NCBI GenBank assembly: GCA_051252455.1
Contig: JBPOFM010000003.1
Location: forward strand, 277,242-341,241
DNA from: JBPOFM01 sp051252455
Lineage (GTDB): Bacteria; Bacteroidota; Bacteroidia; Flavobacteriales; Flavobacteriaceae
Direction of reading: 5' to 3'
DNA: 64,000 nt
Shown here piece after piece: positions 53,127-61,479 of this stretch; the stretch's first letter is position 1; every line of letters starts with the position of its first letter. The notes below the pieces were generated by a model that worked only from the letters and a program-made list of their open reading frames with translations, searched no databases and was not told the DNA's origin. A program made the position numbers and the translations under genes.

Positions 53127-54347
53127 TTATTCTACGATTTCAGCAACCACAAAAGTACTTCCACCAACATAGATTACGTCGTCTTTTGTTGCATGTTTTT
53201 GGGCTGAATTCAAAGCTTCCTTAACACTTATGTAGGATTTACCATTAAATCCATTCAGCATAAAAATGTGGCGTAATTCTTCAGCATCCAATCCTCTTGG
53301 AATGTTCGGTTTACAGAAATAATAGATGGCCTTTTTAGGTAAGAGTGACAGAATAGAATTGACATCTTTATCATTCACAACACCAAAAACCATGTGTAAT
53401 TGTTCATAGTTTTCATCTTTCAGTTGTATCATTGCATAAGTCAAACCTTCCTTGTTATGAGCGGTGTCACATATAATTTTAGGGTTTTCTTGAAGAATTT
53501 GCCAACGTCCTTTTAAGCCTGTGTTTTTCACCACATGGGCCAAACCTATTTTAATGTTTTCCTTTGAAATATTGTAGACTTTCGATTGAAGAGTTTTTAT
53601 GGTCTGGAGAACGGTTTTGATGTTTTTTTGTTGATAATAGCCTTTTAAATCGCTTGCAATCGTTTCTGTAATTTCTTGATCTGCGAAAAATATTTCAGAA
53701 TGATTCTTTTCAGCCAATTCTATAAAAACATATGTTGTTTCTTTTTGGGTTTCACCAATCACAACTGGGATCTTGGATTTTATTATACCTCCTTTTTCAA
53801 ATGCGATGGCCTCCAAGGTGGTACCTAAAAATTGCGTGTGATCTAATCCTATGTTTGTAATGACAGAAACTAACGGTGTAATGATATTTGTTGAGTCCAA
53901 TCGACCTCCCATACCAACTTCTATGATGGCGACATCTATTTTTTCAGATGAAAAATAATCGAATGCCATACCTACCGTCATCTCGAAGAAGGACAAGAAA
54001 TGGGATTCAAAAAAGTGTTTGTGCTTTGCGATAAATTCGACAACAAATGCTTCCGTTATCTCCTTTCCATTGATTTTGATACGTTCCCTAAAATCCTTTA
54101 AATGTGGAGAAGTATATAGGCCAACTTTATAACCAGCCTCTTGAAGAATGGATGCCAACATGTGACTGGTAGAACCTTTTCCATTGGTTCCTGCAACATG
54201 AATGCTTTTAAAATTGTTTTCGGGATGATTGAGATATTGGGAAAGCTCTATCGTATTATCAAGATTGGCCTTATAAGCAGATGTACCTTGATTTTGATAC
54301 ATTGGTAACTGCTTAAACATCCAGTTGACTGTATCTTGATAGGTCAT
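53127..54347 (-). CDS. folC: Bifunctional folylpolyglutamate synthase/dihydrofolate synthase
   Basis: A 406-residue Mur-ligase-like enzyme that joins glutamate to dihydropteroate or to folates. P-loop VAGTNGKGSTSHML, KDFRERIKINGKEIT, IEVGMGGRLDSTNIITP and DHTQFLG are present, with the second-domain CDTAHNKEGL. It follows the tonB gene without a gap and precedes the GrpE-like gene by 41 bases, so the hsp70 pair may be read from the same message. Confidence 0.95.
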   Translation of the reverse strand: MTYQDTVNWMFKQLPMYQNQGTSAYKANLDNTIELSQYLNHPENNFKSIHVAGTNGKGSTSHMLASILQEAGYKVGLYTSPHLKDFRERIKINGKEITEAFVVEFIAKHKHFFESHFLSFFEMTVGMAFDYFSSEKIDVAIIEVGMGGRLDSTNIITPLVSVITNIGLDHTQFLGTTLEAIAFEKGGIIKSKIPVVIGETQKETTYVFIELAEKNHSEIFFADQEITETIASDLKGYYQQKNIKTVLQTIKTLQSKVYNISKENIKIGLAHVVKNTGLKGRWQILQENPKIICDTAHNKEGLTYAMIQLKDENYEQLHMVFGVVNDKDVNSILSLLPKKAIYYFCKPNIPRGLDAEELRHIFMLNGFNGKSYISVKEALNSAQKHATKDDVIYVGGSTFVVAEIVE

Positions 54348-55235
54348 TTATTGAGTAACACTAAAATCGATTTTCACAAACCCTATTTGGGTTGTGGGAG
54401 CCTTTGAATCACTAGGCCATTTATAAGTCAATGCCGTTCGTTTTGCGGCATCATATAAACACAGATCTCCAGTAGTCCCTTTTTTTCCGGGAATTGCCTT
54501 TATTACATTGCCATCTCTATTCACATGAATTTCGACGACGACGCGTCCTTCTTCATCACATTCAGGGACAACCTTATCATTAGTGGGCCTTCCACGTCCA
54601 TTCAATCCATAACCCGAACCTCCGCCCCCACTTCCTGTTCCTGGTTGTCCAAAATAACTTGGTGCATACGGGTCTCCATCCAACTGACCTTTATCTCCAG
54701 GTTTTCCATCATTCCCTTCTCCACCAGTGGTTTTTCCATCTGACTTACTGACACCTCCAATCATCGCGTCAATTTTGGCCTTTTTCTCCGCTTCTATCTG
54801 TTTCTGTTTAGCTTCTGCTGCTTCTTTGGCCTTCTGAACTCTTTCGGCTTCAGCTTTCGCTTTAGCTTCGGCTTGCGCCTTATCATCTGCAGCTTTTTTC
54901 TGTTCTTTTATCGCAATAGCTTCTTCATTATCGGCTGTCAGAACTTTTTCAGATGCTTTTTCAGATTTGTTTGGTTCTGTTTTAGTTTCTTCGACTTTAG
55001 TTTCTTTCACTTTGGAGGGTTCCACGACTTCCCGTGGTTCAGATTTCACTGGCTCTAAAGGTTGAATATCGCCACTGCCTACTTCCGAATTTCCAAAATT
55101 CACAGCGACTCCATATTCAATTGGCGGATCCATATATGGTGGGCCCACAACAAACAGGAGCAAAAGCAAAATCACCAAAATCAAGGTGCTGATTTTAGCA
55201 GAATTACGCTCGTGTTGTGTTTTTAAATATTTCAT
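54348..55235 (-). CDS. TonB family energy transducer
   Basis: A 295-residue protein with an N-terminal membrane anchor (ISTLILVILLLLLFVVGPPY), a long Pro/Lys/Glu/Ala-rich periplasmic linker (residues 60-165) and a C-terminal TonB fold (VVEIHVNRDGNVIKAIPG; LTYKWPSD). It transmits the proton-motive force from ExbB-ExbD to outer-membrane transporters. Encoded next to exbD (one base gap) and followed by folC, so it is a complete energy-coupling unit. Confidence 0.92.
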   Translation of the reverse strand: MKYLKTQHERNSAKISTLILVILLLLLFVVGPPYMDPPIEYGVAVNFGNSEVGSGDIQPLEPVKSEPREVVEPSKVKETKVEETKTEPNKSEKASEKVLTADNEEAIAIKEQKKAADDKAQAEAKAKAEAERVQKAKEAAEAKQKQIEAEKKAKIDAMIGGVSKSDGKTTGGEGNDGKPGDKGQLDGDPYAPSYFGQPGTGSGGGGSGYGLNGRGRPTNDKVVPECDEEGRVVVEIHVNRDGNVIKAIPGKKGTTGDLCLYDAAKRTALTYKWPSDSKAPTTQIGFVKIDFSVTQ

Positions 55236-55236
55236 T

Positions 55237-55629
55237 TTATTCAGGCTTTACTGCCAAAATCACTTTAAATTTATTTCGATTCGCAATATCCATGACTTTA
55301 ACAACATTTTCAACAGCAACCGACTTTTCAGCTCTTAAGACGATGGTCGGCTCTTCCTTATTGGCCATTAAATTTTTCAATTCGAATTCCAATACGCTCT
55401 CACCTACCAATTTTGAATCTATATAATAATTTAAATCTTTTGTGATACTTACGGCTACTGATTTTTTGTTTTCGGTTTTCCCGCTCGCTTTTGGCAACAA
55501 AATATCTATTGCACTTGTAGTCACAAGTGTTGAAGCAATCATAAAAAATATCAATAACAAAAAGACAATATCTGTCATTGAAGACATATTGAATTCTGGT
55601 GTTACTTTATTTCTTCCTCTTAAATTCAT
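55237..55629 (-). CDS. exbD: ExbD/TolR biopolymer transport protein
   Basis: A 130-residue protein with one transmembrane helix (residues 15-36, MTDIVFLLLIFFMIASTLV) containing the conserved aspartate in SSMTDIVF and a periplasmic domain (IVLRAEKSVAVENVVKVMD). It couples proton flow to TonB with ExbB. Overlaps the end of exbB by one base and precedes tonB. Confidence 0.95.
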   Translation of the reverse strand: MNLRGRNKVTPEFNMSSMTDIVFLLLIFFMIASTLVTTSAIDILLPKASGKTENKKSVAVSITKDLNYYIDSKLVGESVLEFELKNLMANKEEPTIVLRAEKSVAVENVVKVMDIANRNKFKVILAVKPE

Positions 55630-56324
55630 TAAATAGGCTCGTTTAAGTGATCTAAAAATTCCAATGAATTCGCTTCCATCTGATAGACTACCTTATCTGT
55701 CTTTACAACAAGATGGTTGTATGCCATATACGCAATAATTCCAACAATTAATCCTGCAACCGTAGTTGTCATTGCCGTATACAAACCACTTGCCAACACA
55801 TCCATTTGAATCGTGCCACCAGCGTTTGCCAGTTCAAATATTGCCAAAATCATTCCAACTACTGTACCAAGAAATCCTATCATAGGAGCGACACCTGAAA
55901 TGGTCGCCAACATACTGACGTTTTTCTCCAAGCCATAAATCTCCAGTCGTCCTGCATTTTCGATTGCAGTATTGATATCTGCCAATGGTTTTCCAATTCT
56001 ACTGATGCCTTTATTGATCAATCTTGAAACTGGTGTATTGACTTGAGCACATAAAAGTTGAGCTGAATCTGTTTTTCCATTGGAAACATGATCTTTAATT
56101 TGATTCATGAAATTTGAATCAATTTTGGATGCCGCTTTAATAGCAAACAAACGCTCAAAATATATATAAAGCGCTACAAATAGTAATACAAACAAAATGC
56201 CGATGATCAGCATTCCTGCAGTGCCACCACTTCCTATTAACTCGATGATCGATAAGGTTTTTTGTACTGGTTGTTCTTCTGGAAGTGTCTCTACAGCTTC
56301 TTGAAAACTAATTAATGATATCAT
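55629..56324 (-). CDS. exbB: ExbB/TolQ proton channel
   Basis: A 231-residue protein with three membrane helices: 33-55 (GMLIIGILFVLLFVALYIYF), 135-160 (GVAPMIGFLGTVVGMILAIF) and 175-200 (GLYTAMTTTVAGLIVGIIAY). The MotA/TolQ/ExbB motifs GTVVGM and TTTVAGL are clear. First gene of the exbB-exbD-tonB-folC group, transcribed away from nhaD. Confidence 0.95.
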   Translation of the reverse strand: MISLISFQEAVETLPEEQPVQKTLSIIELIGSGGTAGMLIIGILFVLLFVALYIYFERLFAIKAASKIDSNFMNQIKDHVSNGKTDSAQLLCAQVNTPVSRLINKGISRIGKPLADINTAIENAGRLEIYGLEKNVSMLATISGVAPMIGFLGTVVGMILAIFELANAGGTIQMDVLASGLYTAMTTTVAGLIVGIIAYMAYNHLVVKTDKVVYQMEANSLEFLDHLNEPI

Positions 56325-56390
56325 ATATTGATTTGATTGAAAAAATTTTAATTAATCTATTAACGTATAACTTTTACTTAAAGTATATTC

Positions 56391-57824
56391 TTAAAATATG
56401 GTTCTGGTAAACATAAAGGTTACGGCACCTGCCAAAAAGCCGATCAATGCCAACCATGAAATTTTCTTCAAATACCAGAAGAAGTCGATTTTCTCCATTC
56501 CCATTGCTACAACACCAGCTGCAGAACCGATGATTAGCATACTTCCACCTGTACCGGCCGAATAAGCGACAAAATGCCATAACTCGTTATCAATAGGCTC
56601 CGAAAACATTCCTAAACTTGCAGCTACCAATGGCACGTTATCAATGACCGCAGAGGCTACACCTAGCAATAAAATTACTAAATCTGAAACACCTGTATGA
56701 TGCAATTCAGTTCCCAACATTGGCATTGTGTCCTGTAATGTGGTTGCGAAGTTGAAAAGTATGCCTAAAGATTCCAAAGCTGCCACAGCCATTAAAATCC
56801 CAAGGAAAAACAAGATACTTGGCAGTTCGATTTTAGACAAAGAACTATGCACTGGACTATGACTTCCATGAGCGTCTTCATGTGAAGCGGTTGGATCTGA
56901 CAGGGTAAATTTTGAATTACTATATATTTCTGCAAAAACGGCTACCACTCCCAATGACAACATCATACCAACATATGGAGGTAAATGGGTAATGGTTTTG
57001 AATATTGGGACGAATACGATAGCCCCCAATCCAAGATACAACATGGTAGAGCTAAACTTGTTTTTTGGTTTTTCGTCTACTTCCTCTTTGTCCACCACAA
57101 GATTTCCCTTGAAAACCGGCATAAAGGACGCAATAAGAGTTGGAATGGCCATACACACAAGAGATGGCAAGAACAAATACACGAATAGATGACTCGTTGT
57201 TACTTTTTTACCAATCCAAAGCATCGTAGTTGTTACATCACCAATTGGAGACCAAGCACCACCTGCGTTTGCCGCAATGATGATCAAACCAGCGTACCAA
57301 AGACGCATATCTCTATCTTTCACTATTTTTTGTAAAATGGAAATTAAAACGATAGTTGCTGTGAGGTTGTCAATTATAGCTGATAAAATGAAGGCAAGTA
57401 TTGCAAAAATCCATAAAATTTTTGTTTTCTTTTTCGTTTTTACAAAACCTTTGATGGTTGAAAAGCCATCGAAATAATCAATAATCTCTACTATGGTCAT
57501 AGCACCGAGTAAAAACACCAATATTTCAGCCGTTTTACCAAGATGATGAAGTAATGTCTCTTCCATTAAATGAAGCTTCCCACTTTCCGTTACTTCGCCT
57601 GCATCATTGATTATGTCTCCAACCGGCATGTTAGCAAAGCCTTCCACTAGGCCATGATTTGCAGAATCGAACCATTCGGAAAAGCCATCTAGCCCTAAAG
57701 CAATTAAGGCCCAACAGATCGCCATCATGACCAACGCTGGAATAAGTTTATCAATTTTGATGCTGTGCTCTAGAGTTATGGCTAAATAGCCTAATACAAA
57801 TACTAATATAATTACCGTTTCCAT
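56391..57824 (-). CDS. nhaD: NhaD-type Na+/H+ antiporter
   Basis: A 477-residue membrane protein of the arsenite permease (ArsB/NhaD) family with some 12 transmembrane segments. Characteristic stretches include SAIIDNLTATIVLISIL, IIAANAGGAWSPIGDVTTTMLW, VASAVIDNVPLVAASLGMF and SAGTGGSMLIIGSAAGVVAMG. It exports sodium or lithium for protons, useful in a marine or salty habitat. It lies 10 bases after the amino-acid dehydrogenase gene, so the two may be co-transcribed. Confidence 0.93.
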   Translation of the reverse strand: METVIILVFVLGYLAITLEHSIKIDKLIPALVMMAICWALIALGLDGFSEWFDSANHGLVEGFANMPVGDIINDAGEVTESGKLHLMEETLLHHLGKTAEILVFLLGAMTIVEIIDYFDGFSTIKGFVKTKKKTKILWIFAILAFILSAIIDNLTATIVLISILQKIVKDRDMRLWYAGLIIIAANAGGAWSPIGDVTTTMLWIGKKVTTSHLFVYLFLPSLVCMAIPTLIASFMPVFKGNLVVDKEEVDEKPKNKFSSTMLYLGLGAIVFVPIFKTITHLPPYVGMMLSLGVVAVFAEIYSNSKFTLSDPTASHEDAHGSHSPVHSSLSKIELPSILFFLGILMAVAALESLGILFNFATTLQDTMPMLGTELHHTGVSDLVILLLGVASAVIDNVPLVAASLGMFSEPIDNELWHFVAYSAGTGGSMLIIGSAAGVVAMGMEKIDFFWYLKKISWLALIGFLAGAVTFMFTRTIF

Positions 57825-57833
57825 GATCTAATT

Positions 57834-59060
57834 TTAAATAAGCTGACTTAATGCTATTTCAAATGCCGTAGCACTGATTCCTGTTTTACTATGATTCTTG
57901 TTATAAACTTTAGTTATTGCTTGTTTGATTCTATTTGAAGTATCACTAAAAATGGCATCATCTGTCATTTGTACTTTTTGTTCCATAAAATAGGCGAAGA
58001 CTCTTGCCATGCCGCAATTCGAAATAAAATCGGGAATTAAACTCACCTTTTTGTCGGTATATTCCATTATCGGTCCGAAGAATATTTCTTTATCTGCAAA
58101 GGGTACGTTTGCACCGCACGAAATCACTTCAAGCCCAGTATCAATCATTTGGTCGATTTGTCCTTTTGTAATTAGTCGAGATGCTGCACAAGGAGCAAAA
58201 ATCTCCGTTTCCAGAGACCAAATTTTCTCGTTGATCACATTAAATGGAATCAAATTATCGCTGATTAAGGTATTCCCAGTTTTGTTAAGATATAATTCTT
58301 TAATCTCGTCAAAGGTGAAACCTTCCTCCTTAATTAATCCTCCAACAATATCGATGATCCCTACTACTTTGGCTCCCATCTGAGCTAAATAGAATGCTGC
58401 TGCTGCACCAACATTTCCAAAACCTTGTACAATAGCTCGTTTTCCGACTATCGACTCCCCTTGTACATCATAAAAATGTCTAGCTGCCTCGGCCACTCCA
58501 TAGCCAGTAATCATATCTGCAACTGTATACTTCCTGGCGACATCTGGGGAATATGATGGATTTTCAATTACTTTGATAACACCATGACGTAATTGACCAA
58601 TTCTATTTATTTTATCCGCTTGGGTGGGTTTGAAATGTCCTTCAAAAACACCTTCTTGAGGATGCCAGACCCCACTTTCTTCCGTAATTGGAATGACTTC
58701 ATGAATTTCATCAACATTTAAATCGCCACCTGTGCCATAATAGCTCTTTAAAAGTGGTGACACTGCATTATACCAACGCTCTAAAACGCCTTTTTTTCTT
58801 GGGTCATGCGGATCGAAATTTATACCAGATTTGGCGCCACCAATTGCTGGGCCAGAAACGGTAAACTTCACTTCCATCGTTTTAGCAAGAGACAATACCT
58901 CATTCATATCCAAACCTTTACGCATCCGGGTTCCACCACCTGCTGCTCCACCACGAAGTGAATTGATTACGGTCCAACCTTCTGCTTCTGTTTCTGGATC
59001 TTTCCAGTTAAATATAATTTCGGGTTCTTTGTCTTCGTACTTTTGAAGTAAATCTTTCAT
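57834..59060 (-). CDS. Glu/Leu/Phe/Val dehydrogenase family protein
   Basis: A 408-residue NAD(P)-dependent amino-acid dehydrogenase. Catalytic lysine region GPAIGGAKSGINFDP, substrate loop GTGGDLNVDEIHEV and Rossmann motif VQGFGNVGAAAAFYLAQMG are intact. It converts an amino acid (glutamate or a branched-chain or aromatic one) to the oxo acid plus ammonia, or back. The exact substrate cannot be read. A TATATTTG box (59078-59085, minus strand) upstream fits a Bacteroidota -7 element. Confidence 0.93.
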   Translation of the reverse strand: MKDLLQKYEDKEPEIIFNWKDPETEAEGWTVINSLRGGAAGGGTRMRKGLDMNEVLSLAKTMEVKFTVSGPAIGGAKSGINFDPHDPRKKGVLERWYNAVSPLLKSYYGTGGDLNVDEIHEVIPITEESGVWHPQEGVFEGHFKPTQADKINRIGQLRHGVIKVIENPSYSPDVARKYTVADMITGYGVAEAARHFYDVQGESIVGKRAIVQGFGNVGAAAAFYLAQMGAKVVGIIDIVGGLIKEEGFTFDEIKELYLNKTGNTLISDNLIPFNVINEKIWSLETEIFAPCAASRLITKGQIDQMIDTGLEVISCGANVPFADKEIFFGPIMEYTDKKVSLIPDFISNCGMARVFAYFMEQKVQMTDDAIFSDTSNRIKQAITKVYNKNHSKTGISATAFEIALSQLI

Positions 59061-59124
59061 TGGGAATTATTCTGTAACAAATATAAAAAACTAAAAATCC
59101 TAATGGATTAAATTTCTAATAATT

Positions 59125-60189
59125 TTATGGACAATATACTTTACCAGAACTATGGTTTCTTGAGGCACCTGTAACACTGCTTAAACAATTATCCTCATTG
59201 CGTAGTTTTAGCACTCCTAAAAGACCAAAAATCAACGCTTCTTTAAATTCTATTAATTTTTTACTTGGCATTTCTATGCTGTTATCCGTATGCTTTTTAA
59301 GAGTGTTTATTAAAAAATCATTGTAAACACCTCCCCCAGTAACCAAAATGGATCTTTTAGATTGACTATTGATTTCATTTGTGATTTGTATGGCCACATG
59401 TTCAATAAATGTCCTTAAAAGGGTTTTTGTTGATACTGAATACGCATCCATTAAAGGAAAAATTCTTTCTTTTACCCATTCCAAGCCTAAAGATTTTGGT
59501 GGTTTTTGTTGATAAAAATCCAACGAATTCAATTGATCCAATAGGTTATGATCAATCTTACCTGATGAAGCCATACCTCCTTTGTCATCATAGTCCAAAC
59601 CTAGTTGATTCATGTAATGATTGAGAACGACATTAACAGGGCATATGTCATAAGCGATTCGCTGCCCATTAATTTTGGTTGAGATATTCGCAAAACCACC
59701 CAAATTCAAACAAAAATCATAATTAGAAAACAACAATTCGTCTCCAACAGGAACCAAAGGTGCTCCCTGACCTCCAAGTGCAACATCTTCCACCCGAAAA
59801 TCGCAGACTACCTTTAGGTTAATTAAGCTGGCCAATTCCGGCAAGTTCCCTAATTGATATGTTAAACCATGCTGTGGTTGATGCAAAGCGGTATGTCCAT
59901 GAGAGCACACGGCATCAATGCTTGAAAGATGATACTTCGATATAAATTCTTGAATATTTGAACCTAAATAGGCTGTATAACTTATGTCTAATTCCTTTAA
60001 TTCTTCCAAGGAAAGAGACGTCAGCCCTTTTAACTTATCAAGCCATTCTTTAGAATAAGGAATTGTTTCGGACTCCAGAATTATAAATTCCCATTTATCA
60101 TTGTACGTAAACTCAAGATTGGATAAATCAATTCCATCCAGCGAAGTTCCTGACATGACACCGATAACGTTATAGTGTTTTTTGATCAT
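59125..60189 (-). CDS. anmK: Anhydro-N-acetylmuramic acid kinase
   Basis: A 354-residue kinase that phosphorylates 1,6-anhydroMurNAc to MurNAc-6-phosphate during peptidoglycan recycling. The ATP-binding motif GVMSGTSLDGIDLS is exact. CSHGHTALHQPQHG and ILVTGGGVYNDFLI also match. It sits next to the divergent acyl-CoA dehydrogenase gene. Confidence 0.94.
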   Translation of the reverse strand: MIKKHYNVIGVMSGTSLDGIDLSNLEFTYNDKWEFIILESETIPYSKEWLDKLKGLTSLSLEELKELDISYTAYLGSNIQEFISKYHLSSIDAVCSHGHTALHQPQHGLTYQLGNLPELASLINLKVVCDFRVEDVALGGQGAPLVPVGDELLFSNYDFCLNLGGFANISTKINGQRIAYDICPVNVVLNHYMNQLGLDYDDKGGMASSGKIDHNLLDQLNSLDFYQQKPPKSLGLEWVKERIFPLMDAYSVSTKTLLRTFIEHVAIQITNEINSQSKRSILVTGGGVYNDFLINTLKKHTDNSIEMPSKKLIEFKEALIFGLLGVLKLRNEDNCLSSVTGASRNHSSGKVYCP

Positions 60190-60212
60190 AAACGTAAAAT
60201 TAGCGATTCCCG

Positions 60213-60243
60213 TTGAAAAAATGCCTTGAAAAACTTATCTTTG
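60213..60243 (+). promoter_or_regulatory. Bacteroidota promoter for the acyl-CoA dehydrogenase
   Basis: TTG at 60213-60215, a 20-base spacer and TATCTTTG at 60236-60243, which is an exact TAnnTTTG. It is 37 bases before the proposed start at 60280 and lies in the divergent gap with anmK. This is the best promoter match in the window. Confidence 0.65.
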
Positions 60244-60279
60244 CCATCATTTTTTATCAAATCAACAATAATTCAAACT

Positions 60280-61422
60280 ATGGATTTTAATCTTACAGAA
60301 GAACATCTTTTAATACGTGACGCAGCTCGTGACTTCGCCCAAACCGAATTACTTCCTGGCGTAATTGAACGTGATAATGCCCAAAAATTTCCGCAAGAAC
60401 TTGTTAAAAAAATGGGTAATCTTGGGTTCATGGGAATAATGGTGGACCCAAAATATGGTGGTAGTGGCATGGACGCTATATCTTATGTTTTGATCATGGA
60501 AGAGCTTTCTAAAATCGATGCCTCTGCTTCGGTCATTGTATCTGTAAACAATTCACTAGTATGTTATGGACTTGAGGCTTTTGGCAACGAGGAGCAAAAA
60601 CAAAAATACCTGACCAAATTGGCCACTGGAGAGTTTGTTGGAGCATTCTGTTTGAGTGAGCCAGAAGCTGGTAGTGACGCAACTTCGCAAAGAACAACGG
60701 CAATCGACAAAGGAGACCATTACCTAATAAATGGCACAAAAAATTGGATTACAAGTGGTGGACGTGCTGATGTGTATGTGGTAATTGCTCAAACTGACAA
60801 ACATAAAGGATCACATGGCATCAATGCTTTTATTCTTGAAAAAGGCATGGAAGGTTTTGATATAGGTCCGAAAGAAGATAAATTAGGAATAAGAGGAAGT
60901 GATACTCACACGCTGCAGTTTAATGATGTCAAAGTGCCTAAAGAAAATAGAATTGGGGAAGATGGTTCTGGCTTTCGTTTTGCAATGAAAACCCTTTCTG
61001 GAGGACGCATTGGTATCGCCGCACAAGCATTAGGTATTGCTGCTGGAGCTTACGATTTGGCACTGAAATATTCCAAGGAACGTAAAGCTTTTGGCACTGA
61101 AATCTGTAACCACCAAGCCATTGCTTTCAAATTAGCTGACATGTATGTTGATATTGAAGCTGCACGCCATTTGGTGATGAAGGCTGCTTGGGATAAAGAT
61201 CAAGGCACCAACTACGATGTATCCAGTGCTATGGCAAAACTATTTGCCTCAAAGGTAGCGATGCAACATACTGTTGAAGCTGTTCAAATACATGGAGGTA
61301 ACGGTTTTGTAAAGGAATATCATGTAGAAAGATTAATGCGGGATGCAAAAATCACACAGATTTATGAAGGCACTTCAGAGATTCAGAAAATTGTGATTTC
61401 TAGGAATTTAATTAAGGGATAG
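60280..61422 (+). CDS. Acyl-CoA dehydrogenase
   Basis: A 380-residue flavoenzyme of fatty-acid or branched-chain degradation. FAD/substrate motifs are GAFCLSEPEAGSDATSQRT, KNWITSGG, GGRIGIAAQALGIA and the catalytic-base region MRDAKITQIYEGTSEIQ. The length suits a short or medium chain enzyme, and the glutamate in YEGTSEIQ is the usual catalytic base of the short-chain type. The frame is open upstream to 60226, but the start MDFNLTEEH at 60280 fits the family and the promoter. Terminator follows. Confidence 0.95.
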   Translation: MDFNLTEEHLLIRDAARDFAQTELLPGVIERDNAQKFPQELVKKMGNLGFMGIMVDPKYGGSGMDAISYVLIMEELSKIDASASVIVSVNNSLVCYGLEAFGNEEQKQKYLTKLATGEFVGAFCLSEPEAGSDATSQRTTAIDKGDHYLINGTKNWITSGGRADVYVVIAQTDKHKGSHGINAFILEKGMEGFDIGPKEDKLGIRGSDTHTLQFNDVKVPKENRIGEDGSGFRFAMKTLSGGRIGIAAQALGIAAGAYDLALKYSKERKAFGTEICNHQAIAFKLADMYVDIEAARHLVMKAAWDKDQGTNYDVSSAMAKLFASKVAMQHTVEAVQIHGGNGFVKEYHVERLMRDAKITQIYEGTSEIQKIVISRNLIKG

Positions 61423-61444
61423 ATTTTTCAAAAATACATCTACG

Positions 61445-61477
61445 ACCTGGTATCTGCATAGTTATCAGGTTTTTTTT
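61445..61477 (+). terminator. Terminator after the acyl-CoA dehydrogenase
   Basis: ACCTG at 61445-61449 pairs with CAGGT at 61466-61470 (further imperfect pairs inside), and a T run follows to about 61477. The stem is short, but the T tract and place support it. The convergent helicase ends three bases on. Confidence 0.55.
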
Positions 61478-61479
61478 AT